DNA from: Anaerolineae bacterium
Lineage (GTDB): Bacteria; Chloroflexota; Anaerolineae; Promineifilales; Promineifilaceae
Length of the DNA stretch: 64,000 nt
Reading direction: 5' to 3'
Assembly (NCBI GenBank): GCA_030425205.1
Contig: JAUIAP010000006.1
Coordinates: forward strand, 186,001 to 250,000
Part shown: positions 1 to 9,900 of the stretch, piece by piece
How positions within the stretch are numbered: position 1 is the first letter of the stretch
Layout: every line of letters begins with the position of its first letter
Made by a program: the position numbers and the translations under genes
The notes under the pieces: model-generated
Seen by the model: only the letters and a program-made list of their open reading frames with translations
Databases searched by the model: none
What the model was told of the DNA's origin: nothing

Positions 1-3000
1 GATCGGCCGAATCATGCTGCGCCGCCATCCGATACGCCGTTTCTGAGCCTGTGAAGTCGCTGAGTGCCAAACGTGCCGCGCCCAGTCCGCGCCATGCTTC
101 GACATTCTCGGCATCGAACGTCGTCACCGCTGCATACGCCATCTGTGCATCACCATAGCGTTGCTGAGCCATTAGCACATTGGCCTTGCCGAGATGGGCC
201 GCGACAGAACGTGCATCACGCAAAATAGCACCATCGTAGGCGTCGAGCGCAGCATCGGCCGATCCCAACCGCGCAAAGACATCCCCACGTGTCACGAAAA
301 CATCAGGATTGTCCGGCTCTAATTCAGCTGCCTTGTCCAATCTTTCGCGCGCCTTATTAAGTTCCCCCCGTCGCGCCAGCAGTTTGGCAAGCGGCAAATG
401 GGGTGTGGCCTGCCGCTCGTCAAGTCCAATTGCCCACTGGAACGCCGTCTCGGCCTGTTTATAATCACCGAGCGCAACATACGTTCGGCCGATTCCGATG
501 TTCGCCTGAATATCGTGACTGTCCCGCTTGATAGCCGACGCATACTGTCGCTGAGCTTCATCTATTTTGCCCGTGTTGAACAGAGCATCACCGAGCTTGC
601 GCGGATCGATCTCCGCGGCATCGTCGAGTCGTCGCGCCTCGTTGTACCAGTTCAACGCCGACTCATATCGTTGTTGGAAGTGCGCAATGTCGCCCAAGCC
701 AGCCTTCGCCAGCGCAATCAATCGTGCATTGGTCGGTGGCAACGACAGCGCACGTTCAAATGCCAGCTTCGCCTTTGCGCGGTCATCTTGCACAAGATAG
801 ATGCGTCCCAAACTCACAGTCGTTGGCAGGTGGTTGGGATTTAGTTCGGCCGATTTTTCAAACGCCGTGCGCGCTGCATCCAGTTGGCCCTGTTTCCACA
901 AACTTTGTGCCACGCCAAATTGCGCCCCTGCATGACGCTGTTCGAGCGTCAACGCCTGTTCGAACGCCTCCTGTGCCGCTGTCCACTTTTCTTGCGTGGC
1001 ATACACTTGACCAATTTGATAGTGAACATGCGCATTGTTGGGGGCGAGATCGGCAGAATGTCGATAAGCATCGAGCGCAACGTCCATCTCGCTGAGCGCA
1101 AATGCTGCATCGCCAAGTCCCGTATACGCCTCCGGCGTGCGCTCTCCACGTGCAATTGCCAGCTCAAAGTTATTGCAAGCAGCGGTGAAGTTTTTCGCCT
1201 CCGCATCCAACTCTGCCAAACCGCAGTAAGCGGCTGCACAGGTTTCGTCCAGCCCGATGACCTGCATGAAGTAGTCACGCGCACTATCCTTCTGCCCTTG
1301 CGCCACCATCATCTGTGCCAAGCCCAACAGCGTGCGCGCCGACGGATCGTAGGTCATCACATGTTCGTAGATTTCGGTTGCTTCTGTATTGCGTCCCAAC
1401 GCTTGATACGACTCGGCCAAAAGCAGATAGGGGAATGACGTTCCCTTATACTGCTTGCGTGCTGTATCGAGTGCCTCTAAGGCCTTCTGGGGCTCTCCCA
1501 GCATCAAATACGCTTGACCCAACCCGATCCACGCTTGCGTATCATCACCGTTTAACTGGAGCGCACGTTCATATGCTGTCACGGCATCAGTCCATTGCCC
1601 CGTGCTGCTCAACGTCTGTGCCCAGATTCGCCACAACTCATAGGAGTTTGGACGCTGTTCGCTGGCGATCCGCAAGGCGGCCTGCGCCTCTTCAATCCGT
1701 CCTGACTTGAGGTAGATTTCACCCAAGGCCTGTTGCGCTTCCGCATTGTTTGGCTCAAGCAAGACGACCTGCTCAAACGCACGCTGCGCCGCAGCATGTT
1801 GACCCTCGCCCCGCTGCACCTGCGCCAGCCCCATCCACGACTGCGTTAAAGTCGCATCAAGTGCCACCGAGCGTTCGTAACTCTCGATTGCGTCATCGAC
1901 ATCGTTGCGTGCGGCATAGACGTCTGCCAACTGCTGTCGGCTAATGGCGTCGCTGTCATCGTAGGCAATCGCCTCCTCATAGGCGACCAATGCGGCGTTT
2001 TTGCGACCCATTGCAAAATAGGCGCGTCCCTGCCCATGCAATGCTTCCGCATCCTGTTCATCTTGCCGCGCCGCCTGTTCAAACGCCTGCGCCGCCGCAT
2101 CATACAATCCGGTCGCCAAATAGGCGCGACCCATGCGCGTGTAGGGGAATTGGTCAATCTCCCCAAGCGCAACTGCCTGCTCATACGCTGCTTGCGCCGA
2201 CTCGGAATCACCTAACAAGGCGTGGCTGTCGGCGATGCCTAGCTGAATTTCGGCCGATTTCGCCACCTCAGGCGAATCACTTTCACGCATCGCGGCCGCC
2301 TGAAAAGCCGCCAGCCCTGCTGCTGCATCATTCAACGCCAAGCGCGAATGACCCAATCCAATATAGGGCGCGGCGGGCTGTGGATCGAGCTGAATGGCGG
2401 TCTCATAGGTCGCAATCGCCTGTTCATTCTCATCAAGCTCACGCCAAACATTGCCTAACTGCACCAGCGTGTCGGGTTGTAACGGGTCAAGCGCAAGGCT
2501 CTTTTCAAATGCGGGAACTGCCACCTCATAGTTTTCATCATTGACATGCAGTTCACCCAATCCCTTGTGTGCTTCAGCGAGCGTTGGATCGATTTCTAGG
2601 GCGAAGCAGTAGTTGCCAACGGCTGCATCTCGTTTACCCAACATCTGTTGGGCGAGTGCTAGACCGCTATACGTTTTGGCAAGGCAGGTATCGTTCTTAG
2701 CGGCATGTTTATTAAGGGTGCCGATCTTTTCTAGCACTTCGATTAGGGCATTTTCGGCCGATTCCCATTCGCCCTGCCCCAAATAGGCATGACCCAAACC
2801 CAACATTGCTGCCCAGTTCTCGCCGTCCAGTTCGACTGCACGCTGGTAGGCGTTGACCGCGTTCAGATAACCCTTTGTCTGCAAATGGGCATCGCCAACG
2901 GCCAAATAGGTCGCCGCCGCCTCAGCATCAGGTGGGGCCATCGGGCTGCGGTTGAACGTTTCAATTGCCTTCTGTGACTCGCCCAATCGCGCATACGCCT

Positions 3001-6000
3001 CAACGAGTCGATGATAGGGCAAGCTGCCATTCGCCCCATGCTCACGCGCCTGCAAATAGGCGTCACGCGCTGCCGCAAACTCCTGCTGGGCGTGATGCAC
3101 GTCGGCCAAGCCGATAAAGCTCTGAATCACCGTCTGATCATGTGCGGCAATGCGCGTCGTAGTCAGGGCGCGTTGGAAGCTTTGTTTGGCCGTTTGTAAA
3201 TCGCCTTGTGTCAATGCGACTTTGCCCAATCCAGAGTGAGCGGGCGCAAAGCGCGGCGCACAGCGTGTCGCCATCTCATAGCAGCCACGTGCCACGTCGA
3301 GATCGTCCGCCTCACGATGCAGCTCGGCCATCCCAAAGTGCGCCGCCGCACACTTTTCATCAAGTTGCAGTGCCTGTTGATATGCCTTGCGTGCATCACT
3401 GCGGATTGCGCTCAAACGATGCGCTTCCCCCAGCTCAGCCAGCAATGTCGGTCGGCGCGTATCGCTCGGAGCCATCGCGCTCAGGGCCGTCTCAAATTTA
3501 TTGATCGCGGCAATGTGTCCACCGATACGCACCAATGCACGCCCTGCAACTTGCAATCCAGCCACATGACGCGGATTGCGCTGCAAGAACTTCTGCACCC
3601 GCCCCCATGCTCGATAGGGGTTATCCGATTCTAAATCGACTGTTGCTAACCCCAAGAGGGCTGCATCATCTTTGCGATTGCGTTTCAACGCACGGTAAAA
3701 GGCCTGTGTTGCCGCATCATGATCCCCAAGCTCACAGTAGACACTGCCCAATTCGGCGTGCGGAAAGTTCTCCTGTTCAAGCATGTACGCCTGTTCATAA
3801 AGCGCACGCGCCTCTTCAAAGTTACCGAGCTGTCGCTGTACTTGCGCCAACCCCAAATGGGGTGCGACGAGATCGGCGGCTGAATCTTCTCCTATCGCCA
3901 ATGCCCGCTCAAAATGGTCAACTGCGGATGCGTAATCTCCTTGTGCCGCACATGTTGAGCCGAGCTGTGCTTCGATTTGGCAGCGTGTCGAGCCATCCTG
4001 CGTCATTGCGGCGGCATTGGAAAATGCCTCGCGTGCAGAGTCGAGCAAGCCGACCGATTGATAGAGTTCGCCTAAGCCAAGTTGTGGCTCAAGTGCAGCG
4101 GGCGCACAGCGAGCGGCGCGTTGATACGCTTCAATGGCGCGGGTCGGTTCGTCACATTGGCGGTGTAGTTTGCCCAGTCCCAAGTGCGCAGCGGCATGAT
4201 AAGGCTGTTCTGCTAAAACGAGATCGTAGCTACTGAATGCGCTGTCAATATCCCCTTGCTCTGCATGTAATGCGGCAAGTCGTAGATTTGATTCGGCCGA
4301 TCCAACGCCCTCATAGCTCGCCTGCGCGCCTGCCAGATCGTCTTGCAACTCATAGACACGTCCCATGCCAATCCGCGCCGCCTCATTTTTTGGCTCTTGT
4401 TCCAATATCAGTTGGAAGGCGGCTTGTGCGCCCGCGACATCGTCTATTGCCAGCAAACATTCACCAAGGCCGATCTGGGATTCGATGTGCAACGGGTTGC
4501 GCTGGGTTGCCGCACGAAACGCCTCAGCCGCAGCTGCAAAGTCGCCATCCTGTTGCCGTTGCATCCCTAGCTGATACCAGCCCAGATGACGTTCAGGCGT
4601 CAACTCCGACAATTGCGCCAACATCGTGTCCGTCTCGCTCGTAACCGTTGGTGCAGCCTGTTGATCTTCGATCATGGCGAGTGCCTCCACCTCATGCGCC
4701 AGCTCTTGGCGTAGAACTCGCCCTTCCTTGGGCAAGAGAGCTGTCACATCGGCTAGACGCACACGGGCTGACTCTAGTTCATTCATGGCGAGATGATATT
4801 GTCCCCAGCGCAGGTGCAAAATTGCCCGACGTTCGTCCTCTCCATCCCCCGCAAACCAGCCAAAGTTATCCATCTTGTCGAGAGCTTCGAGCAGTGGACG
4901 GATGGCGGTGGGATCGGCCGATGTAACAGCCGTCATGCGTTGCAAGAGCTGCTGTTCACCCACCTTCCAATAGTCGCGCCACTCAAGCCCAATTTGCAAC
5001 AATCCCTCCAGCAGCACGTCGCTATACGCCCATGCCTCCAGATAGCGTGGCATCAACCACATCCAACCCTCGCGCCCACTCAGCCAAAAACGATGCGCCG
5101 TGATATCGAGAACGGTATTGACCCAGTCCGTATCGGCGCAACGCTCTTCAAGCGAAGCCATCTCTGTTTCCCACTGTCCAAGTCTCGCTTCCAACGCCTC
5201 AACCGCGCGGCGATTAAGCCGCTCTACCTCTGGTGCCGTTCGTCGCACCTCGCTCTTGAGATGGTCACGAATAAACCGCTCCGGTTCATCTTGCAAGCGC
5301 GCCTCATGCGCGTGTACGCTCTTATATTCGCGCTCCAAATTTCGCAGCAAATCATCGAGGTCAAATGCGGCATCGTCATCTCCCGACAACATTGCCCGCA
5401 ACACAGCCACATCCCCCCGCGCCAGCGCCAGCGCATAGAGCAAATGGCGATCTTTGTCCGCGACGACGTGACGCAAATAGGTGTCGGTCATCCCCTGCAC
5501 AATCTGGCTGGCTGAGGTCGCACCTGTCTTTTCACCGACAAGTGCCTCAAGGGATGTTCCATTGCGCCAAACATCGGCCGCCTCATGCACGGCGAGCGGA
5601 ATGCCGCCGGTCGCGGTGAGTATGCGCTTGCGATCTGGCTTGGAAAGCGGGCGGTCTGGTGCGGCGTGGGCAAAGTAGGTGGCAATCTCTTCGGCCGATA
5701 ATCGCGCCAACTCAAACCCATGTACCGACTGGGGAAAATCTTCCTCGTACCCTTTGAAATAGCTCTCCCCAAAACGGCGGCTGCGCAACAGGTCATGCCT
5801 TCCCGCCAAAACCCATATGATGTTGGGGCCGGCCGTGCGCATGATGTCGCGCACCCAAATATCGACGCGATCAACCGTTTCGTATGAATCCATGACGATG
5901 ATCAACGGCTTTTTCGCCGCAACGCGCTCCAATCCACGCGCTATCGCCATCGCCTGTTGTTCATGGGGGTTGAGAAAGTGTTCGACGAGCGTCGGCTTGA

Positions 6001-6604
6001 GGCGAGCGCGAATGACGTTCTCGATCATGCCGCGCATCCGCTGACCCTGCTCGATCGTGATCTGAATTCCAGCATGGGCGAGGGCTTCGACAAGCTCCTG
6101 ACTTTGACGTGGCAAGGGAACACGTGAGCGCACAACCCCCGCAATCACATCAGCCGTCGCCGCCTGCAAGAGACCAAATTCGCCCGTCGATTCGGCCGAA
6201 CGCGCCATAATTGCCGACATCACCTGCCGATCTGCTTCCGCCTGATCTTTGACCGTCTTTTGATAGAGTTTGAACTGTTTGCCCCACTTGTTGCGGCTGG
6301 CAGCGGCACGTATCACCTGAAACATGCCAACGGGATCGACAGTTCGCCCACGCTTCAACGCAGGAAATTTGCGGTCGGCATCTTCCCAGTCAATCCAGAG
6401 GAGTTGAAATTTGTCTTTGAAGGGCTTTTCGGTCGTGGCAATTTCGACAAAGCGACGCGCGAGCGTGGTTTTACCCATACCACCATTGCCCTGCACCACA
6501 AAAATGTCAGGCTCAGTGCGCTGGCGAAGTTTGTTGCGAAGGGTAGCGCGAAATTGCTGCTGTTCGGCTGTTCGGCCGATAAATAGCGAGTCTTGCGTAG
6601 GCAT
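1..6604 (-). CDS. Giant STAND-type P-loop ATPase with about 45 TPR repeats (C-terminus beyond window)
   Basis: The frame is open from an ATG at 6604-6602 to the window edge, 2201 codons without a stop, so the protein is longer than 2200 residues. The N-terminus has an AAA/STAND entry motif (FIGRTAEQQQF, residues 8-18). Walker A follows (GNGGMGKTT, 39-47), then Walker B (LIIVMDSYE, with Asp239). After a helical linker at roughly 300-660, TPR repeats of about 34 residues run to the edge (for example EAYARLGESQKAIETFNRSP near 2975-3001), about 45 in all. STAND NTPases with TPR sensors act as signal-transducing or defence switches that oligomerise when the repeats bind a ligand; the role here is unknown. 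No effector domain is visible, as the N-terminus begins directly with the ATPase. Eleven copies of the TCGGCCGA palindrome lie inside. The call as ATPase-TPR is firm, the function is not. Confidence 0.9.
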   Translation of the reverse strand, partial: MPTQDSLFIGRTAEQQQFRATLRNKLRQRTEPDIFVVQGNGGMGKTTLARRFVEIATTEKPFKDKFQLLWIDWEDADRKFPALKRGRTVDPVGMFQVIRAAASRNKWGKQFKLYQKTVKDQAEADRQVMSAIMARSAESTGEFGLLQAATADVIAGVVRSRVPLPRQSQELVEALAHAGIQITIEQGQRMRGMIENVIRARLKPTLVEHFLNPHEQQAMAIARGLERVAAKKPLIIVMDSYETVDRVDIWVRDIMRTAGPNIIWVLAGRHDLLRSRRFGESYFKGYEEDFPQSVHGFELARLSAEEIATYFAHAAPDRPLSKPDRKRILTATGGIPLAVHEAADVWRNGTSLEALVGEKTGATSASQIVQGMTDTYLRHVVADKDRHLLYALALARGDVAVLRAMLSGDDDAAFDLDDLLRNLEREYKSVHAHEARLQDEPERFIRDHLKSEVRRTAPEVERLNRRAVEALEARLGQWETEMASLEERCADTDWVNTVLDITAHRFWLSGREGWMWLMPRYLEAWAYSDVLLEGLLQIGLEWRDYWKVGEQQLLQRMTAVTSADPTAIRPLLEALDKMDNFGWFAGDGEDERRAILHLRWGQYHLAMNELESARVRLADVTALLPKEGRVLRQELAHEVEALAMIEDQQAAPTVTSETDTMLAQLSELTPERHLGWYQLGMQRQQDGDFAAAAEAFRAATQRNPLHIESQIGLGECLLAIDDVAGAQAAFQLILEQEPKNEAARIGMGRVYELQDDLAGAQASYEGVGSAESNLRLAALHAEQGDIDSAFSSYDLVLAEQPYHAAAHLGLGKLHRQCDEPTRAIEAYQRAARCAPAALEPQLGLGELYQSVGLLDSAREAFSNAAAMTQDGSTRCQIEAQLGSTCAAQGDYASAVDHFERALAIGEDSAADLVAPHLGLAQVQRQLGNFEEARALYEQAYMLEQENFPHAELGSVYCELGDHDAATQAFYRALKRNRKDDAALLGLATVDLESDNPYRAWGRVQKFLQRNPRHVAGLQVAGRALVRIGGHIAAINKFETALSAMAPSDTRRPTLLAELGEAHRLSAIRSDARKAYQQALQLDEKCAAAHFGMAELHREADDLDVARGCYEMATRCAPRFAPAHSGLGKVALTQGDLQTAKQSFQRALTTTRIAAHDQTVIQSFIGLADVHHAQQEFAAARDAYLQAREHGANGSLPYHRLVEAYARLGESQKAIETFNRSPMAPPDAEAAATYLAVGDAHLQTKGYLNAVNAYQRAVELDGENWAAMLGLGHAYLGQGEWESAENALIEVLEKIGTLNKHAAKNDTCLAKTYSGLALAQQMLGKRDAAVGNYCFALEIDPTLAEAHKGLGELHVNDENYEVAVPAFEKSLALDPLQPDTLVQLGNVWRELDENEQAIATYETAIQLDPQPAAPYIGLGHSRLALNDAAAGLAAFQAAAMRESDSPEVAKSAEIQLGIADSHALLGDSESAQAAYEQAVALGEIDQFPYTRMGRAYLATGLYDAAAQAFEQAARQDEQDAEALHGQGRAYFAMGRKNAALVAYEEAIAYDDSDAISRQQLADVYAARNDVDDAIESYERSVALDATLTQSWMGLAQVQRGEGQHAAAQRAFEQVVLLEPNNAEAQQALGEIYLKSGRIEEAQAALRIASEQRPNSYELWRIWAQTLSSTGQWTDAVTAYERALQLNGDDTQAWIGLGQAYLMLGEPQKALEALDTARKQYKGTSFPYLLLAESYQALGRNTEATEIYEHVMTYDPSARTLLGLAQMMVAQGQKDSARDYFMQVIGLDETCAAAYCGLAELDAEAKNFTAACNNFELAIARGERTPEAYTGLGDAAFALSEMDVALDAYRHSADLAPNNAHVHYQIGQVYATQEKWTAAQEAFEQALTLEQRHAGAQFGVAQSLWKQGQLDAARTAFEKSAELNPNHLPTTVSLGRIYLVQDDRAKAKLAFERALSLPPTNARLIALAKAGLGDIAHFQQRYESALNWYNEARRLDDAAEIDPRKLGDALFNTGKIDEAQRQYASAIKRDSHDIQANIGIGRTYVALGDYKQAETAFQWAIGLDERQATPHLPLAKLLARRGELNKARERLDKAAELEPDNPDVFVTRGDVFARLGSADAALDAYDGAILRDARSVAAHLGKANVLMAQQRYGDAQMAYAAVTTFDAENVEAWRGLGAARLALSDFTGSETAYRMAAQHDSAD

Positions 6605-6931
6605 AACTGATCCTGCTCTCTGCCTATGCGTGAGACACAATGCTCACAACACTATAAATTCTGATACTACGTTGCTAATTTTTCACAGTATATCACATTC
6701 AAATAGTTCCGAAAGCTAGGTTTTCTAGGACTTAGGTACTAATCATTCACGTGTTTTTTATTAGGGGGTTGACGATTAACTAACTTTCGATTAGTCTTAA
6801 GCATAGATAAAAGCAGTCCCAAAAGTAAATAGTTTTCGCAGTAGGTTTACGGTCACCATCATTTGCAGTCATACGGTATGAGAGGGTTGATGCTCATATA
6901 CGTTAAAATGGTGTGACAAAGAGGATGAACG
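6605..6931. other. Divergent intergenic region between the STAND-TPR gene and ftsZ
   Basis: This AT-rich stretch of 327 bases must hold the promoters of both divergent genes. A possible plus-strand -35 (TTGACG, 6769-6774) has only a weak -10 partner (TAGTCT, 6792-6797). A TAAAAT hexamer at 6904-6909 lies close to the ftsZ start without a good -35. GAGG at 6921-6924 is the likely ribosome binding site for ftsZ. I see no strong palindrome and no small gene. Confidence 0.4.
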
Positions 6932-8062
6932 ATGCAACGTTTTCCCACGTTCAACCGTCCAGCACGTATTTGCGTGGTGGGTGTAGGCGGTAGCGGCGGC
7001 AATGCCGTTAATCGCATGATTTTAGATGGTGTCCGCGGTGTTGATTACATTGTTGTGAACACCGACATGCTCGCACTCTTACAGTCCGAAGCTCCAAAGA
7101 CAATCAAAATAGGTGAGACAGGTCAAGGCGCAGGCGGTGATATGCTTGTTGGCCGGCGCGCAGCCCAAACATCGCGCGCTGAACTGGTCCATGCGTTGGC
7201 AGATGCCGATTTGGTCTTTGTCACTGCTGGTATGGGGGGTGGCACTGGCACAGGCGCCGCACCCGTTATCGCAGAAATCGCCCGTCAAGCGGGCGCGCTG
7301 ACCATCGGCGTCGTTACCCATCCATTCCAATTTGAAGGCGAAAAACGCATCCAAACCGCCCAGAAAGGGATCGAACGGTTGCGGAAAGAGGTCGATACGC
7401 TGATCGACATCCAGAATGACCGACTGCTGAAGGTTGCTGGACAAGATCGGCCGATTGAAAGCTGCTTCCGCATGGCCGACAACGTTCTCAAAGAGGCGAT
7501 TCAGGGAATCTCTGAAATCGTTTCGCGGCATGGGGTTATCAATGTCGACCTTGCCGACTTGCGCACCGTTCTAAAAGTAGGTGGTGCGGCCATTATGGCT
7601 GTCGGTTCGGCAAAGGGTAAGGGGGCGGCTGTACAGGCAGCACGACAGGCGGTGCAATCGTCGTTGTTGGGATTTTCGGCCGATAATGCCAAAGGTGTCA
7701 TCTTCAACGTCCACGCCAACGCCATCGGTATCGCCGAACTGGAACAGGCTGCCTACGTAATCCGCGAACGCTCACACCCCGACGTGAACTTTATTCAAGG
7801 GTATGTCGAAGACCCAACGTTGGGGGATGAAGTACGGATTACGGTTGTGGCGACAGGCGTGGATGGGATCGATTATGATCGCTATTCGGCCGAACTCGTC
7901 CAATCACTGCTCGACCAAGTCAGCCCCCCACAACCTGAAATCCCAACCCGCCGCGTCCACTTTGCTGGCAAAACGCGCAGCAAACCGCGTCCAACACTCG
8001 TCGCAACACGTCCCCGTTTCCGCTCGAAACAGTGGGGCATTCCCGCCTATTTGCGCGGCTAA
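6932..8062 (+). CDS. ftsZ: Cell division GTPase FtsZ
   Basis: The tubulin-like GTPase forms the cytokinetic ring. The protein is 376 residues, normal for FtsZ. The N-terminal Rossmann part has GVGGSGGNAVNRM (17-29). The tubulin signature GGGTGTGAAP is at 102-111. The synergy (T7) loop NVDLADLRTVL keeps both catalytic Asp residues. The C-terminus ends in IPAYLRG, matching the conserved FtsZ tail that binds partners such as FtsA/SepF. The linker before it is short and Arg/Pro-rich. The GAGG motif 7 bases upstream supports the ATG. No dcw neighbours (ftsA, ftsQ, mur genes) are present: the gene stands alone between a STAND-TPR gene and serS, followed by its own terminator. It could be one of several ftsZ paralogues in the genome. 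Confidence 0.96.
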   Translation: MQRFPTFNRPARICVVGVGGSGGNAVNRMILDGVRGVDYIVVNTDMLALLQSEAPKTIKIGETGQGAGGDMLVGRRAAQTSRAELVHALADADLVFVTAGMGGGTGTGAAPVIAEIARQAGALTIGVVTHPFQFEGEKRIQTAQKGIERLRKEVDTLIDIQNDRLLKVAGQDRPIESCFRMADNVLKEAIQGISEIVSRHGVINVDLADLRTVLKVGGAAIMAVGSAKGKGAAVQAARQAVQSSLLGFSADNAKGVIFNVHANAIGIAELEQAAYVIRERSHPDVNFIQGYVEDPTLGDEVRITVVATGVDGIDYDRYSAELVQSLLDQVSPPQPEIPTRRVHFAGKTRSKPRPTLVATRPRFRSKQWGIPAYLRG

Positions 8063-8100
8063 CCTCTTTTTTTCTCCTTTCCGATACTCCTTTTCTCCAG

Positions 8101-8126
8101 AGCGGTCGTGTCATCGACCGCTTTTT
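8101..8126 (+). terminator. Rho-independent terminator of ftsZ
   Basis: AGCGGTCG (8101-8108) and CGACCGCT (8115-8122) form a perfect 8-bp stem with a 6-base loop, followed by TTTTT. It lies 39 bases after the ftsZ stop and before the convergent serS stop. Confidence 0.85.
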
Positions 8127-8162
8127 CCTCTTGATAGCGCGACCAATCTGATCGTGCACCAC

Positions 8163-9488
8163 TTAGGCAGGAATGATTGCTGCACCACCCATGTAAGGGC
8201 GTAATACCTCTGGAATAACAACCGACCCATCAGCTTGCTGATTGTTTTCAAGGATGGCAATCATCACTCTTGGCAGCGCAAGTCCGCTAGCGTTAAGGGT
8301 GTGTGGATAACGTGGTTTGCCACCATCGGCTGGACGATATCGAATGTTCGCGCGTCGCGCCTGAAAATCCTCTGCGTTGCTAATCGAGCTAACTTCGAGC
8401 CATTCATGACAACCGGCCGCCCACACCTCGATGTCGTAAGTCTTTGCCATCCCAAACCCAATATCGCCCGTCGCCAGTTCCAATACACGATAGCGGAAAC
8501 CAAGCGCATCACAGATATCTTTCGCGTCTTGCAGCAACGCTTCATGATAGTCATAGCTGTTTTCGGGTAGCACATAGCGATACATTTCGACTTTGTCAAA
8601 CTGATGCCCACGCTTGATGCCACGCACATCTTTCCCTGCGCTCATCTTTTCGCGTCGGAAGCAGGGCGTATAGGCGACATATTTCAATGGCAAATCCTGC
8701 TCATCCAAAATCTCGTCCCGATGCACATTGGTGAGCGCAACTTCGGCCGTCGCCAGCAACATATAGTCCTCTTCCGCATCCCGATAGATGTTGTCAAAGA
8801 ACTTTGGCAACTGTGCGGCCCCCTCAAAAATCTCCGAACGCACGATAAACGGCGGATAGATTTCGGTGTAACCGTGCTGTAGCGTGTGCGTATCGAGCAT
8901 GAACTGGATCAATGCGCGTTGCAATCTTGCGCCCCACCCCTTTAATAGGTAGAAGCGGCTACCGCTTAACTTCACGCCGCGTTCAAAGTCGATAATGTCC
9001 AAGTCAACACCCAATTCCCAATGCGGCTTTGGCTCAAATTCAAAGGTTGGCGTGGGTTCGCCTTCAGGCTCGCGGATGACGTTATGTTCTTCATCAGGCC
9101 CAATCGGAGTCGTCTCATGTGGCATGTTTGGAACCCACATCTGCAAGTCGCGGAACTTTGCCTCAACCTCACGTAGCTCCTCATCCAGTTCGCTGATGCG
9201 CTCACCAATTTTGCGTGGGGCCGCTTTTGCATCTTCGGTCTGCTGTGTCAGCTCGGCGACAAGCTTGGCATCATCCGCCTTCTGCGCCTTTTTTAGCTGA
9301 CCCATCACGCGCCCAATCGCCTTGCTGGCAACATTGCGCTCCTGTCGCAACGCTTCCACTTCCTGCAAAATCTCACGCCTACGTTGATCTGTCTGCAATA
9401 TCTCATCAATCGGTGCGCTATCGTTGCGCTTTGCTACCTGCTCTTTTACCCATTCTGGGCGATTACGAATCAAATTTATGTCTAACAT
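8163..9488 (-). CDS. serS: Seryl-tRNA synthetase
   Basis: The class II synthetase charges tRNA-Ser in the cytosol. At 441 residues it has the usual length. The N-terminal long coiled-coil arm (about 30-110, rich in Glu/Lys/Arg) grips the tRNA-Ser variable arm. Motif 2 appears as TPCFRREKMSAGKDVRGIKR, where the usual GSAGRDTRG is slightly changed. The HQFDKVEMYRYVLPE stretch and the C-terminal TLNASGLALPRVMIAILEN motif 3 follow. The start has a good ribosome binding site (AAAGGAG, 7 bases upstream). Regulation is visible: a sigma-70 promoter and a serine T-box leader lie upstream at 9618-9928. The gene has no TCGGCCGA palindrome, unlike most neighbours. Confidence 0.97.
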   Translation of the reverse strand: MLDINLIRNRPEWVKEQVAKRNDSAPIDEILQTDQRRREILQEVEALRQERNVASKAIGRVMGQLKKAQKADDAKLVAELTQQTEDAKAAPRKIGERISELDEELREVEAKFRDLQMWVPNMPHETTPIGPDEEHNVIREPEGEPTPTFEFEPKPHWELGVDLDIIDFERGVKLSGSRFYLLKGWGARLQRALIQFMLDTHTLQHGYTEIYPPFIVRSEIFEGAAQLPKFFDNIYRDAEEDYMLLATAEVALTNVHRDEILDEQDLPLKYVAYTPCFRREKMSAGKDVRGIKRGHQFDKVEMYRYVLPENSYDYHEALLQDAKDICDALGFRYRVLELATGDIGFGMAKTYDIEVWAAGCHEWLEVSSISNAEDFQARRANIRYRPADGGKPRYPHTLNASGLALPRVMIAILENNQQADGSVVIPEVLRPYMGGAAIIPA

Positions 9489-9617
9489 CGAAAACTCCTT
9501 TGGAAATAGCCACGAATTGCACGAATTACTCGAATTGAATAGCTATTTTCATCCTTTGTTGGCAAGCTGCTAAATTCATGGCAACGTCTGTGAAATCGCA
9601 AGTTGCCACTTTAGATC

Positions 9618-9894
9618 AAAAAAGCCCTTCCGTCTTACCAAGACGAAAGGGCTTCGTGGTGCCACTTGGTTTCGTTGCGGCCTTACGGCGACAACCTCAT
9701 GCACGCATCTGCGTGCGCTTGCGCGATAGCGGGCGCACCCGTTTGCCTTGTGTAACGACATGCGTCACGTTCTCGGCAACTGCTCCAGAGGGCTTTTCAC
9801 ATCATTCTTGGTCTTGCTTTCACCAGCCGCAAGCTCTCTCTACCGTCAAATCATGTTACTCGTCTCTTTCAACGCATCATTTTTTCAAATATTG
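9618..9894 (-). promoter_or_regulatory. T-box leader controlling serS
   Basis: Read on the minus strand, the leader has a stem I region with GACGAGTAA (K-turn-like GA motif), AGAGAG and GGTGAAA landmarks. It then has a specifier region with AGC, a serine codon, at 9792-9794 just before CCTCTGGAG (a TCT serine triplet two bases on is an alternative). The T-box sequence AAGTGGCACCACG lies at 9667-9655. Next comes a terminator stem of 15 bp (9622-9654) ending in TTTTTT. In T-box systems uncharged tRNA pairs with the specifier and the T-box bulge and prevents termination, so serS would be induced by serine-tRNA starvation. The landmarks are seen; the serine specificity fits the downstream gene. 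Confidence 0.88.
9622..9654 (-). terminator. Leader terminator of the serS T-box
   Basis: The arms AAGCCCTTTCGTCTT and AAGACGGAAGGGCTT (minus strand) form a 15-bp stem with one mismatch and a 3-base loop. Six Ts follow. This is the attenuator whose formation competes with the T-box antiterminator. Confidence 0.88.
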
Positions 9895-9900
9895 TGGATC

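Noticed and set aside
319..6044. Many frames of 60-240 codons on both strands in the first 6.6 kb
   Set aside because: They are shadows of the one long minus-strand TPR frame, which has consistent TPR residues and no stop.
6769..6797. Promoter TTGACG...TAGTCT for ftsZ
   Set aside because: The -10 matches only three positions; kept as a weak remark and not called as a promoter.
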